From JAWWPY01 sp033854735 (GTDB lineage: Bacteria; Actinomycetota; Actinomycetes; Streptosporangiales; Streptosporangiaceae), in assembly GCA_033854735.1 (NCBI GenBank), contig JAWWPY010000569.1, positions 1 through 26,760 of the forward strand: DNA of 26,760 nucleotides, in the 5' to 3' direction. The notes under the pieces were generated by a model. That model saw nothing but the letters and a program-made list of their open reading frames with translations. It did no database searches and had not been told where the DNA came from. Below, one piece after another: positions 10,365 through 18,364 of this stretch (the stretch's first letter is position 1; each line of letters starts with the position of its first letter). The position numbers and the translations under genes were made by a program.

Positions 10365-11696
10365 ATGGGTGGCGCGCAACGTGGCAACGAGCCGGGGAGT
10401 GCTGACCCGGATGGGACCGCAGGCCCACGGCAGGCAGGCACTCTGCGTGGGGACAGGACGGGTTCAGCGCGGCCGAGCGTGCTGCGCATCCTCATCCTGG
10501 AGGACAACCCTGATGATGCTGATCTTGAGCAGCGCCATCTGACCAGGGCGGGCCTCGCCTTTACCGCTGTCGTGGCGGACTCCAGGGCGTCATTTGTCCA
10601 GCAGCTCGCTGACTTCCGTCCCGAAGTGATCCTTTCTGATTTCTCTCTGCCGGGCTTCTCCGGCGAGGGTGCTCTGAAGATCGTGCAGGAGCAGTGTCCG
10701 CATATACCGTTCATTTTCCTGTCCGGTGCGCTCGGAGACGAAGAAGCAGTTGGGCTCATCAAGCAGGGGGCCACGGACTACGTCTTGAAGGACCGGCCCG
10801 CACGGCTGGCGTCGGTCATCCGCCGGGCCATGGCCGAGGCTGAGCAAAGGGCGCAGCGAGTTCAGCTGGAAGCTCAGCTTCACCGGTCGCAGCGCCAGGA
10901 AAGCATCGGCCGGCTAGCCGGCGGCGTGGCTCACAACTTCAACAACCTGGTCGGCATCATGCTCAACTACGCAGCATTCATAAGCGGCGAAGCGGCGGAG
11001 AAAGCGGAGAAAGCAGAGCCAGGCACTGACCGGGAGGCATGGGAAAGCGTCGGCCGGGATGCCGGGCAGATCGAACACGCCGGAAAACGGGTGACCCAGC
11101 TCGTCCGTCAGCTGCTCACGGCAGGCAGCCAAGAAGTCGCCCGCGTCGAACTCATCGACCTCAACCAGGTCGTGGGCGGCATCGAAGACCTGCTGCGGAG
11201 TACCATCGGCGGGCATATCGAGCTCGATATGTCTCTCGCCCCGCACCTGTGGCCAGTTACCGCTGACCCGGGCCAGGTCGAGCAAGTCCTCTTGAACCTC
11301 GCGATGAACGCCCGTGACGCCATGCCAAACGGTGGCACCTTTTCGATTGAAACGCATAACCTGACGATCGACCACGGCGAGGTAGGACGGCATCCAGGGC
11401 TCACTCCAGGGCCTTACGTGTGCCTGGGCGTCCGCGATAGCGGCGCCGGCATGGAGCCGGATATCCTCGAGCGCGCCTTCGAACCGTTCTTCACGACCAA
11501 GCCCCTGGTCGAGGGGGGCGGCCTCGGCCTCGCCGGGGTCTACGGCATCATCAACCAAGCTGGCGGAACGGTCGACATCTCCTCAGCGCCCCGCGTCGGC
11601 ACGACCATCACCGCATGGCTGCCGGCCACCCTCGACGCGAGCACCAGCAAGCTGTTACTCCCGCTCCGCCCCGGTGCCCTCGGCGCGGCAGGCTAA
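10365..11696 (+). CDS. Receiver-histidine kinase hybrid (receiver domain first)
   Basis: 443 residues from ATG 10365, preceded by GAAGGGGGG. After about 38 low-complexity residues, a receiver domain (about 39-155) contains LILEDNPDD, phosphoacceptor D92 in ILSDFSLPG, and DYVLKD with the switch Lys. A coiled linker leads to GGVAHNFNNLVGIMLNY with H190; the residue after His is Asn where the family usually has Asp. The ATPase domain has NLAMNARDAMPNGG, RDSGAGME, and GGGLGLAGVYG, where Thr of the usual GTGLGLA is Gly. The kinase half is clearly paralogous to the kinase-receiver at 7088. The N-terminal receiver suggests control by phosphotransfer or by binding from the neighbouring regulator or kinase. 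Both substitutions are tolerated in some kinases, so activity is likely but not certain. Confidence 0.9.
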   Translation: MGGAQRGNEPGSADPDGTAGPRQAGTLRGDRTGSARPSVLRILILEDNPDDADLEQRHLTRAGLAFTAVVADSRASFVQQLADFRPEVILSDFSLPGFSGEGALKIVQEQCPHIPFIFLSGALGDEEAVGLIKQGATDYVLKDRPARLASVIRRAMAEAEQRAQRVQLEAQLHRSQRQESIGRLAGGVAHNFNNLVGIMLNYAAFISGEAAEKAEKAEPGTDREAWESVGRDAGQIEHAGKRVTQLVRQLLTAGSQEVARVELIDLNQVVGGIEDLLRSTIGGHIELDMSLAPHLWPVTADPGQVEQVLLNLAMNARDAMPNGGTFSIETHNLTIDHGEVGRHPGLTPGPYVCLGVRDSGAGMEPDILERAFEPFFTTKPLVEGGGLGLAGVYGIINQAGGTVDISSAPRVGTTITAWLPATLDASTSKLLLPLRPGALGAAG

Positions 11697-11711
11697 CGTT
11701 CTAATTGAGCG

Positions 11712-14327
11712 ATGGGCCCTGATGAGAGCGCGCTGGACGGGCGTCCCCCCGCCGCAAGGGGCGCGGCGGCGCTGCCCGTGCCCGGCAGCCTGCCCCGCGC
11801 CATCCAGGTACGTGGCGCCCGGCACAACAACCTGCGGGACCTGGACGTGGACGTTCCGCTGTGGCGGACCGTCGCCGTCGTCGGCGTATCCGGATCCGGG
11901 AAGACCTCACTGGCCATCGGCACCCTCTACGCCGAGGGCATGCACCGCTTCCTGGAGGCCCTGAGCACCTACAGCCGCCGGCGGCTGACCCAGGCCCAGC
12001 GCCCGGCCGTGGACCGGATCGACCACCTGCCGCCCGCGCTGGCGCTCCGCCAGCGCCCGCCGGTGCCCGGTCCGCGCAGCACGGTCGGGACCATGACCGA
12101 GGTCCTCAACATCCTGCGCCTGATGATGTCGCGGCTGGGCTCGCACCTGTGCCCGAACGGCCACCGCGTCGAGCCATCGGTCGCGACGCAGGACATGGAG
12201 ATCGTGTGCCCCGTGTGCGGCGCGCACTTCGAGGCTCCCAGCGCCGAGTCCTTCTCCTTCAACTCCTACGGCGCGTGCCCCGCCTGCAACGGCCTGGGGC
12301 TGCGGACCGAGGTCGACGTCGGCACCCTCGTCCCCGACCCGGGCAAGAGCATCGACGAAGGCGCGGTCCTGCCGTGGAACCTGGGCGCCCGGCGGCTCTA
12401 CCGCTACGCCGCTGCGGAGCTCGGGGTGCGGACCGGCGTCCCGTACCGGTCGCTCACCCCGCGAGAGCGCGACATCGTGCTGCACGGCGAGCAGGCCCAG
12501 CGGCGGGTCGCCTTTCCCTCGGGGCGGTCGGGGCGGACGGTCCACCTCAACGTGAACTACGAGAACGCCATCTCCACGGTCGAACGGGCGCTGGGCAGCG
12601 ACAACGAGCGTACCCGCGCCCAGGTGCGGCGTTTTCTGATCATCCGGACCTGCTCGGTCTGCCACGGAGCAAGGCTGCGCCCCGAGGCGCTGCGATCGCT
12701 GCTGGGCGGCCGGAACATCGCCGATATCAGCGCGCTCAGGCTGGACGAGCTCAGGTCGTTCGCGGCCGGCCTGCCCGGCGGGCTGCCGGACGAACTGGCT
12801 CCCCTCAGCGCAGGCCTGATCGGCGAGCTGACCAGCGGGCTCGCGCCGCTGCTGGACGTCGGGCTCGGCTATCTGCAGCTGGACCGGGCAGGCGCGACCC
12901 TGTCGGCGGGGGAGCGGCAGCGTATCGAGCTGACCTCCACGGTGCGCGCCAGCACGACCGGCATGCTCTACGTGCTCGACGAGCCGTCCGTGGGGCTGCA
13001 CCCGAGCAATGTCGAGGGGCTGCGCCAGACGATCGCCGCCCTGGCCGCGAACGGCAATTCCGTCGTCGTCGTCGAGCACGAGCGGGACCTGATCACCGCC
13101 GCGGACTGGATCATCGAGCTCGGCCCGGCCGCCGGGACGCACGGCGGGACCATCATCGCCGAGGGCACCCCGGGGCAGCTGACCGCCGACCCGCGCTCCA
13201 TCATCGGCCCGTTCCTGGCGGGCACGGCCACCGTGCAACGGGACCGCGCCGCGCCGCCCGACCCCGGCAGCCAGATCACGATCGAGGTCGGTGACCTGTA
13301 CAACCTGCACGGGGTCACCGCCGCGTTCCCGCTGCACCGCCTCACCGCGCTGGCCGGGCCGTCCGGAGCCGGGAAGACCGCCCTGGTCCTGGACAGCCTG
13401 GTCCCCGCCGCACTGGCCCAGCTCAATGACCTGCCGCTGCCCCGCCATGTCCGCGCCCTCGAGCTGGGCGGCATCCACCAGGTCGTCCAGATCGACGCCT
13501 CACCCATCGGGCAGAACGCGCGATCAACGCCGGCGACCTACTCCGGGGCCTTCGACGCGATCCGCCGCCTGTACGCCGGCTCGCCTGCCGCCCGGCGCCG
13601 GAAGTGGAAGCCCGGTCACTTCTCCTTCAACACCCGCGAGGGCCAGTGCCCGACCTGCCGGGGCCTCGGCGGCATCGACCTCGACGTGCAGTACCTGCCC
13701 GATATCAACGTCGAGTGCCCGACCTGTCACGGCGCCCGGTTCAACGACGCGACCCTGGACGTCCGCGTCGACGGCTTCACCATCTCTGATGTTCTTGGCC
13801 TGACCGTGCACGGCGCACTGGGCCGGTTCGCGGAGCAGGCACCGATCGCCGCGGCGCTGCGGCCCGTCGACGAGGTGGGCCTGGGCTACCTGCGGCTGGG
13901 CGAGCCCACGCCGTCCCTGTCCGGTGGCGAGGCCCAGCGGCTGCGGATCGCATCCCGGCTGCGCAGCAGCCAGCGCGGCGTGCTGTATGTCTTCGACGAG
14001 CCCTCGACGGGGCTGCACCCGCTCGACGTGGGCACACTCGTCGGCGTCTTCGACCGGCTGCTCGACGCCGGGGCCACCATCATCGTCATCGACCATGATC
14101 TCGACCTGCTCGCCACGGCCGACTACCTCATCGACATGGGACCCGGGGGAGGGCCCGACGGGGGCCGTATCGTCGCCCAGGGCACGCCGCGGGACGTCGC
14201 GCGTGATCCGGGCAGTGTCACCGCGCCCTGGCTGGCCGCTCAGCTGGGCGGCCCGGCCGCGGGGGAGCGGGTCGCCGGCCCGGCCGAGGTTGTTCTACCG
14301 GCGGCGGAACGCGGCGCCGAGCGCTGA
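11712..14327 (+). CDS. UvrA paralogue lacking the UvrB-binding domain
   Basis: 871 residues, shorter than repair UvrA (about 940-960). It has two ABC ATPase halves: Walker A GVSGSGKT (58-65) and GPSGAGKT (549-556), signatures LSAGERQRIEL and LSGGEAQRLRIASRL, and Walker B LYVLDEPSVGLHP and LYVFDEPSTGLHP. Both zinc modules remain, as CxxC-x19-CxxC at 166-192 and 646-672. The first zinc cysteine is 87 residues earlier than in E. coli UvrA (C253), because the segment that normally holds the UvrB-binding domain is missing. That architecture is known for UvrA2 and DrrC-like proteins, which bind damaged or drug-bound DNA and often confer resistance or tolerance. The gene starts 15 bp after the receiver-kinase, so it is probably co-transcribed with the signalling block. 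Its 3' end overlaps that of the convergent reductase by 33 bp. Confidence 0.93.
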   Translation: MGPDESALDGRPPAARGAAALPVPGSLPRAIQVRGARHNNLRDLDVDVPLWRTVAVVGVSGSGKTSLAIGTLYAEGMHRFLEALSTYSRRRLTQAQRPAVDRIDHLPPALALRQRPPVPGPRSTVGTMTEVLNILRLMMSRLGSHLCPNGHRVEPSVATQDMEIVCPVCGAHFEAPSAESFSFNSYGACPACNGLGLRTEVDVGTLVPDPGKSIDEGAVLPWNLGARRLYRYAAAELGVRTGVPYRSLTPRERDIVLHGEQAQRRVAFPSGRSGRTVHLNVNYENAISTVERALGSDNERTRAQVRRFLIIRTCSVCHGARLRPEALRSLLGGRNIADISALRLDELRSFAAGLPGGLPDELAPLSAGLIGELTSGLAPLLDVGLGYLQLDRAGATLSAGERQRIELTSTVRASTTGMLYVLDEPSVGLHPSNVEGLRQTIAALAANGNSVVVVEHERDLITAADWIIELGPAAGTHGGTIIAEGTPGQLTADPRSIIGPFLAGTATVQRDRAAPPDPGSQITIEVGDLYNLHGVTAAFPLHRLTALAGPSGAGKTALVLDSLVPAALAQLNDLPLPRHVRALELGGIHQVVQIDASPIGQNARSTPATYSGAFDAIRRLYAGSPAARRRKWKPGHFSFNTREGQCPTCRGLGGIDLDVQYLPDINVECPTCHGARFNDATLDVRVDGFTISDVLGLTVHGALGRFAEQAPIAAALRPVDEVGLGYLRLGEPTPSLSGGEAQRLRIASRLRSSQRGVLYVFDEPSTGLHPLDVGTLVGVFDRLLDAGATIIVIDHDLDLLATADYLIDMGPGGGPDGGRIVAQGTPRDVARDPGSVTAPWLAAQLGGPAAGERVAGPAEVVLPAAERGAER

Positions 14328-15341
14328 CGTCCTCATCACGGCCGTCGTCCACATGTTGTCGGCGATGTTGACCGTGTCTCCAGGGGGGACGATCTCGTCC
14401 ACGCGATCGAGCAGGTCGCTGGACAGGTCGATGCCGTCGGCGGCCAGGTAGGACTCGGGGTGCTCCATCGTGCGCGGGCCGACGATCGCGGAGGTGACCG
14501 CCGGGTGGCGGGTGACGAACGCGATCGCCATCTGGATGAGGGTCATCCCGGCCTCGCCGGCGAGCGCCCCGAGGGCGTCGGCGGCGTCAAGCTTTGCTGC
14601 GTTCGCCGGGGACGTAACGTCGTAGGCGCCGGGGAAACGGCGCTGCCGAGCCATCGAACCCGGCCCGGCGATCTCCTGGCCCTTCCGGTAGCGGCCCGTC
14701 AGCCAGCCGCCGGCCAGCGGGCTGTAGGTCAGGACACCCATCCCGTGCCGCAGGCAGGTCGGCAGCACGTCGTATTCGATGGCGCGGGTCAGGAGAGAGT
14801 AAGGGGGCTGCTCGGTGCGGAACCGCTCACGGCCCCGGCGCTCGGCGGTCCACTGCGCCTCGACGATCTCGGAGGCGGCGACCGTTGAAGCGCCAACCAG
14901 CCGGATCTTCCCGGCGTGGACCAGATCGGACAGGACACCCAGGGTCTCATCAACGTCGACGGCCGCATCGAGACGATGGACCTGATAGAGGTCGATCCAG
15001 TCGGTCCCCAGCCGGCGCAGCGAGCCCTCGACCGCCTGCGTGACCCATCGCCGCGACGTTCCGCGCTGGTTGGGGTCCTCGCCGAACGGCAGGCTGACCT
15101 TCGTAGCCAGTACGACGTTCTCGCGCCGTCCGCCGGTAAGGGCCTTGCCCACGATCTGCTCCGACTCCCCGCCGGAGTAGACATCGGCCGTGTCGATGAA
15201 ATTGATCCCGGCGTCGAGGGCGCGGTGGATGATCTTGATCGAGTCGTCGTGATCAGGGTTGCCGAAAGCGCCGAACATCATCGCGCCCAGGCACAGCTGG
15301 CTGACGGAGACGCCGGTGCGTCCGAGAGGCCGGTAGTCCAT
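14295..15341 (-). CDS. Aldo/keto reductase
   Basis: 348 residues from ATG 15341, preceded by AAGGAG with 6-base spacing. The frame is open upstream to 15443, but that includes the operator region. It is an NADPH-dependent TIM-barrel oxidoreductase of the YghZ/Kv-beta-like group. The catalytic tetrad is complete: D50 and Y55 in FIDTADVYSGG, K81 in VLATKVSLP, and H122 in LYQVHRLD. The N-terminus MDYRPLGRTGVSVSQLCLG and the C-terminal SAIVGPRTMEH cofactor loop are canonical. The substrate is unknown. A TetR-family stub lies divergently upstream with a strong dyad between, so the reductase was probably repressed by that TetR and may now be unregulated. Its 3' end overlaps the UvrA-like gene by 33 bp. 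Confidence 0.95.
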   Translation of the reverse strand: MDYRPLGRTGVSVSQLCLGAMMFGAFGNPDHDDSIKIIHRALDAGINFIDTADVYSGGESEQIVGKALTGGRRENVVLATKVSLPFGEDPNQRGTSRRWVTQAVEGSLRRLGTDWIDLYQVHRLDAAVDVDETLGVLSDLVHAGKIRLVGASTVAASEIVEAQWTAERRGRERFRTEQPPYSLLTRAIEYDVLPTCLRHGMGVLTYSPLAGGWLTGRYRKGQEIAGPGSMARQRRFPGAYDVTSPANAAKLDAADALGALAGEAGMTLIQMAIAFVTRHPAVTSAIVGPRTMEHPESYLAADGIDLSSDLLDRVDEIVPPGDTVNIADNMWTTAVMRTSALGAAFRRR

Positions 15342-15393
15342 GGAGAGCTCCTTGTGCGGCCGCGAGCAGATCGCGGCGGTGAGATAGAGTCCG

Positions 15394-15424
15394 CAGTGAA
15401 ACGGAGAGCATGTCCGCTTCACTG
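15394..15424. promoter_or_regulatory. TetR-type operator between the reductase and the TetR stub
   Basis: CAGTGAAACGGA (15394-15405) and TCCGCTTCACTG (15413-15424) form an inverted repeat with 11 of 12 matches around a 7-base centre. The size and the position between the divergent reductase and TetR-like start fit the autoregulatory operator of a TetR dimer. A second, shorter dyad (GGATA-GCT-TATCC) follows at 15429-15441. Confidence 0.65.
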
Positions 15425-15454
15425 TACCGGATAGCTTATCCACTTAGGTCTGAC

Positions 15455-15604
15455 ATGTCCCGACCGACCTCCCGACCGCCCGCGAGACGTGCCGACGCCG
15501 AGCGCAACCGCGACAAGATCCTCGCCGCCGGTCCGGCTGTTGAACGCGGACATAGTGACAGTGGTCGGCGCGGACTTAGCCTCGATCCACCGCGTGATTT
15601 CTGA
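15455..15604 (+). pseudogene. TetR-family regulator remnant (N-terminal stub)
   Basis: From ATG 15455 the frame reads MSRPTSRPPARRADAERNRD then KILAAG, the standard first helix of TetR DNA-binding domains. Homology then stops at about 15535: the rest (PAVERGHSDSGRRGLSL and onward) does not continue the helix-turn-helix, and the frame ends at TGA 15602-15604. Full TetR proteins are about 190 residues, so nearly the whole protein is lost. The sequence from here to 15751 holds nothing I recognise. Its place opposite an aldo/keto reductase, next to a preserved dyad, is the usual layout of a TetR-reductase pair. Confidence 0.65.
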
Positions 15605-15751
15605 TGCTGGTCTTTTGGTTCGCCGGCCGCTGGTCATGATCTGCGGGACAGTGCCGCACTGATAATTTCCACGGGGATGCTTCCCGCCATTGGGCACCCG
15701 TCACCATCGGGCCAGTGATGCCCCCGACGGAGCAGAAAGGGGACAGCGTTA

Positions 15752-16546
15752 GTGACGGAGCTTTACGGGGTCGGCCGCTATGAACGCCACGGCCGCGGGC
15801 GGCCAGTGGTGATCTTGAGCAATCCTCAGGCCGACCCGGGCTGGTGGGCTCCGCCGTTCATCTCCGCCCTCATCGACGCCGGGTATGAGGCCATCCCCTT
15901 CATTCATACCGGGCCCTCCTACGCACCGGTCGACGTGGTCCGCGACGTCGCGACGTTCGTCGAGCACGCAGGCACCGAGCCAATCCGGCTCCTGGGCTGG
16001 TCCCAGGGAGCGGCCATCGCCCAGGAGGTGGCGCTGCTGCGGCCGGACCTCGTCGCGGGCGCGGCCCTGATCGCCTCCTACGGCCGGCAGAACACCATTG
16101 ACCGGGTACTGCAGCAAGCCTGGCTTGCACTGAGTGCTGCTGGCGAGGAACTGGACCCTGTGCGGCTCGCGATGCTGCTCCTCACCAGCCACCCTCCGCA
16201 GCTGCTCGGCGACGACAGCTTCACCGGGCAGATGCTCGACGGGGCAAGGAAGTGGTCTGCCAAGTCGGCTGAGAACGTGGAACCACGCCAGCGCTCGGCC
16301 GAGTTCATCGCGGCCTACCAGGACCGGCTCGTCGCGTTGGGCGCCATCACCGTACCCTGCCTGGTGATGGGCTTTGCCGATGACGCAGACACCTTCGTGG
16401 CACCCGCTCGCGAGGTCGCTGAGGCGATCCCCGCCAGCCGGTACGTGGAGCTGCCCGACGCCGGCCACCTGACACCCGTGACCGATTCCCGCCGGGTGAT
16501 CGAGCCTATCCTGCATTTCTTCCGCGAGCTGGACGGGCAGGACTGA
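15752..16546 (+). CDS. Alpha/beta-fold hydrolase
   Basis: 264 residues. GTG 15752 is preceded by AAAGGGG with about 8-9 bases of spacing. The nucleophile elbow is GWSQG with S84, the acid is probably D211 in the FADDADTF loop after the sixth strand, and the catalytic His is H239 in DAGHLTPV. The opening (VVILSNPQADPGWWAPPF) holds the oxyanion loop. The cap between residues 115 and 190 is helical. The overall form is that of esterases, epoxide hydrolases and peptidases of the hydrolase-1 group, often found as tailoring or resistance enzymes. No substrate can be read from the sequence, and the neighbours give no pathway. It is followed by a palindrome-rich gap and the XRE regulator on the same strand. 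Confidence 0.92.
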   Translation: MTELYGVGRYERHGRGRPVVILSNPQADPGWWAPPFISALIDAGYEAIPFIHTGPSYAPVDVVRDVATFVEHAGTEPIRLLGWSQGAAIAQEVALLRPDLVAGAALIASYGRQNTIDRVLQQAWLALSAAGEELDPVRLAMLLLTSHPPQLLGDDSFTGQMLDGARKWSAKSAENVEPRQRSAEFIAAYQDRLVALGAITVPCLVMGFADDADTFVAPAREVAEAIPASRYVELPDAGHLTPVTDSRRVIEPILHFFRELDGQD

Positions 16547-16618
16547 GCTAACCCGGGCCGGTGTGATCTCCAGGAAGCCCGACTTCACGACCCGGTGGGA
16601 GAGGCCCTGACCTGGTAG

Positions 16619-16642
16619 GCAAACCGTTTGCACATCATGCAA
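16619..16642. promoter_or_regulatory. Two overlapping palindromes upstream of the XRE regulator
   Basis: GCAAACCGTTTGC (16619-16631) is a palindrome with 6-bp arms around one base. Overlapping it, TTGCA (16628-16632) and TGCAA (16638-16642) form a second dyad. They lie in the 176-bp gap before the XRE gene, where an autoregulatory operator would be expected. Confidence 0.45.
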
Positions 16643-16722
16643 GCGCCCTGGGCGGTCGCAGTCGGCGGAGGTTACGGTGGGGCGGGGGAGCCTTGTGCCC
16701 AGCACCCGGACGGGGGCAGCCG

Positions 16723-17886
16723 ATGAACCCTGGAGGGCCGCCTGCCGTCACCGGCGGCTGCCGGCGTGATGTGGGGGCGATCGTCCGCACCGCACGTCAG
16801 GCCCAGGGCCTGACGCTGGCCTGCCTTGGCGAGCGCACCGGGTACTCCGCCGCGCAAGTCTCCCGGTACGAACGCGGCATCGCCCCGCTCACCGACGTCG
16901 TGGTACTGCGCCGGTTCGCCGCAGCGCTGGCGATCCCGCCACACCTTTTCGGCTTGGCACCGCAACCTGCTGAGGTCAGGCGACACGGGACCCCGAACGG
17001 CGCGACCAGCCGCCCACCTCGATCTCCCGCGCCTACTGTTACCGGTGGGCGATGGGAGGACGGTGAGGACCCGCTGCGGCGTCGTCAGCTCCTGGCGAAT
17101 CTCGCGGTAACGGCCGCGGCCGTTACCGCCGCACCGCTTACTGGCTTCCATGCGGCGGTGGCCGAGGCCCGCTTCTACACCCTGGCGACCCGGATGCTCA
17201 TCAAACTCGACGACCAGCAACTCGGCTGGATGGCCGCAGACCGGGCCCGCGTCCTCGCCTCCACCGGCGACCAGCCGCTGGCCGCCGCCGAGGCAGCCAG
17301 GAACCTGGCCGTCCTGGCCCGCAAAGCCGGCAGGTACTCCCAGGCCATGACGATCGCGCTACAGGCCGCCGACCATCCCGGCCTGAAGGGTGACGATCCT
17401 AAGCGCAGAGCCGAACGCGGGCTGCTGCTCCAGTCCGCCGCTTACACGGCTGCACGCGGCGGGGACCGGACCAGGATGCGCGAGCTCACCGGCCACGCCG
17501 CCGCTCTCGCTGCAGGTCTTGACGGCCGGACACTGCTGCGCGATCACGGCGGCGGGTTCAGCCCCGCCACCGTGGCACTCCACATGATCTCAGCCGAATA
17601 CTCCCTCGGCGAAGCTGGAGCGGCTATCAACGCGGCACGCCGCATCCCGCCCGCGAGCTTGCCCACCACCGAACGCCGCACCCGCTACTACACCGACCTC
17701 GCCCGCGCGTACGGCCAGGCGGGACGGCGCAGCGAATGCCTGCGTGCCCTCCTGCTGGCCGAGCGCCACGCGCCTGAAGAGACCCACGCCCGCCCCGCGA
17801 TCCGCGACCTGATCTCAGGGCTGCTGGTCTCCGGACGGACCAGTCCCAAGCTGCGCGGCCTCGCCCTCCGCTGCGGCCTTGAGTAA
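16723..17886 (+). CDS. XRE-family regulator with long helical C-terminal domain
   Basis: 387 residues from ATG 16723, preceded by ACGGGGG with good spacing; the frame runs upstream to TTG 16693, which is less likely. A helix-turn-helix of the lambda-repressor type spans about 17-75 (TLACLGERTGYSAAQVSRYERGIAPLT). A linker rich in Pro and Arg follows. At about 119-140, LRRRQLLANLAVTAAAVTAA resembles a twin-arginine-like or hydrophobic segment common to this actinobacterial group, whose role is unclear. The rest is all-helical, with Ala-rich repeats suggesting TPR-like protein interaction. Such regulators often govern development or secondary metabolism in streptomycete-like bacteria. The target is unknown; the upstream palindromes suggest autoregulation. 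The gene is followed by about 1 kb without an intact gene. Confidence 0.88.
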   Translation: MNPGGPPAVTGGCRRDVGAIVRTARQAQGLTLACLGERTGYSAAQVSRYERGIAPLTDVVVLRRFAAALAIPPHLFGLAPQPAEVRRHGTPNGATSRPPRSPAPTVTGGRWEDGEDPLRRRQLLANLAVTAAAVTAAPLTGFHAAVAEARFYTLATRMLIKLDDQQLGWMAADRARVLASTGDQPLAAAEAARNLAVLARKAGRYSQAMTIALQAADHPGLKGDDPKRRAERGLLLQSAAYTAARGGDRTRMRELTGHAAALAAGLDGRTLLRDHGGGFSPATVALHMISAEYSLGEAGAAINAARRIPPASLPTTERRTRYYTDLARAYGQAGRRSECLRALLLAERHAPEETHARPAIRDLISGLLVSGRTSPKLRGLALRCGLE

Positions 17887-17979
17887 CGATCTGAGCACTG
17901 CATCCGCCGGCAGCATTCAGACCTGGGCCCGCGCAGCGACCGCTGGCCTGGGTCCCCTTATCTGCTATCCCTGCCCAGC

Positions 17980-18019
17980 GCACTGTGCCCCGGTGTCAGG
18001 CACTGTGCCCCGGTGTCAG
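17980..18019. repeat. Perfect 20-bp tandem direct repeat, two copies
   Basis: The 20 bases 17980-17999 are repeated exactly at 18000-18019, each ending in GGTGTCAG. The copies lie at the 3' end of the HxlR remnant and each provides a stop codon in one of its frames. The TGTCAG core also occurs in the repeat arrays around 18251-18517. Confidence 0.85.
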
Positions 18020-18245
18020 ACCAGCAGGCCGCCTTGCTGGGCTGCCACCACCATCTGCCCGAGCTTGCCCGCCCAGCACCCGTCCGGCCCGCGTGGCCTC
18101 GTAACAGCTGGAAAGCGGCGGGCCGGGGTAGGCACGGCGCACGACGAAGCCCAGCTTGATCAGTTCGCGAAGCCTGTCGGTGAGGCTCGTTGCGCTGATG
18201 TCCGAAACGGCCCGCTGCAGTTCACTGAACCGCGCGGGCCGCCAG
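17996..18245 (-). pseudogene. HxlR-type winged-helix regulator remnant
   Basis: Reading the minus strand from about 18245 gives WRPARFSELQRAVSDIS, then ATSLTDRLRELIKLGFVV, then RRAYPGPPLSSCYEATRAGR. This is the second half of an HxlR-family winged helix: recognition helix, wing, and the aromatic before the final helix. After GRVL the frame slips: the likely continuation (WAGKLGQMVVAAQQGGLLV) lies in another frame and ends at TGA 18016-18018, while the original frame runs to TGA 17996-17998. The N-terminal half is missing; homology ends at the repeat array beginning at 18251, as if cut by an insertion there. It is probably not functional. Confidence 0.65.
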
Positions 18246-18250
18246 ACGCA

Positions 18251-18305
18251 CTGACATCAACTCCGCGCGGGCCACTGACAAGAATGCCGCGTTTCCACTG
18301 ACAGC
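18251..18305. repeat. Three CACTGACA direct repeats (transposon-end-like array)
   Basis: CTGACA occurs at 18251, 18275 and 18298, 24 and 23 bp apart, each preceded by CA (TGTCAGTG on the minus strand). The phase, number and TGTCA core resemble multiple binding sites at one end of a Tn7/Mu/TniA-type transposon. No transposase reads from this array. It marks the point where the HxlR homology breaks off. Confidence 0.5.
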
Positions 18306-18364
18306 TAGTCCGCGCTCAACAGATCTCGCGACGCGCCGGTGCCGGCAGGGCGACTCTCGGTTCT

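Noticed and set aside
11907..13478. 523-codon open frame on the minus strand
   Set aside because: It lies wholly opposite the UvrA paralogue, is rich in Arg/Gln/Gly/Val typical of antisense GC-rich frames, and has no motif. The sense gene has full ABC motifs.
15437..15445. DnaA-box-like TTATCCACT
   Set aside because: It is a single imperfect copy with no cluster and no dnaA or dnaN nearby, and it overlaps a palindrome in a regulator-reductase spacer.
17879..18301. 140-codon open frame on the plus strand
   Set aside because: It reads through the tandem repeat, the complement of the HxlR remnant and the CACTGACA array, with no protein similarity or codon bias.
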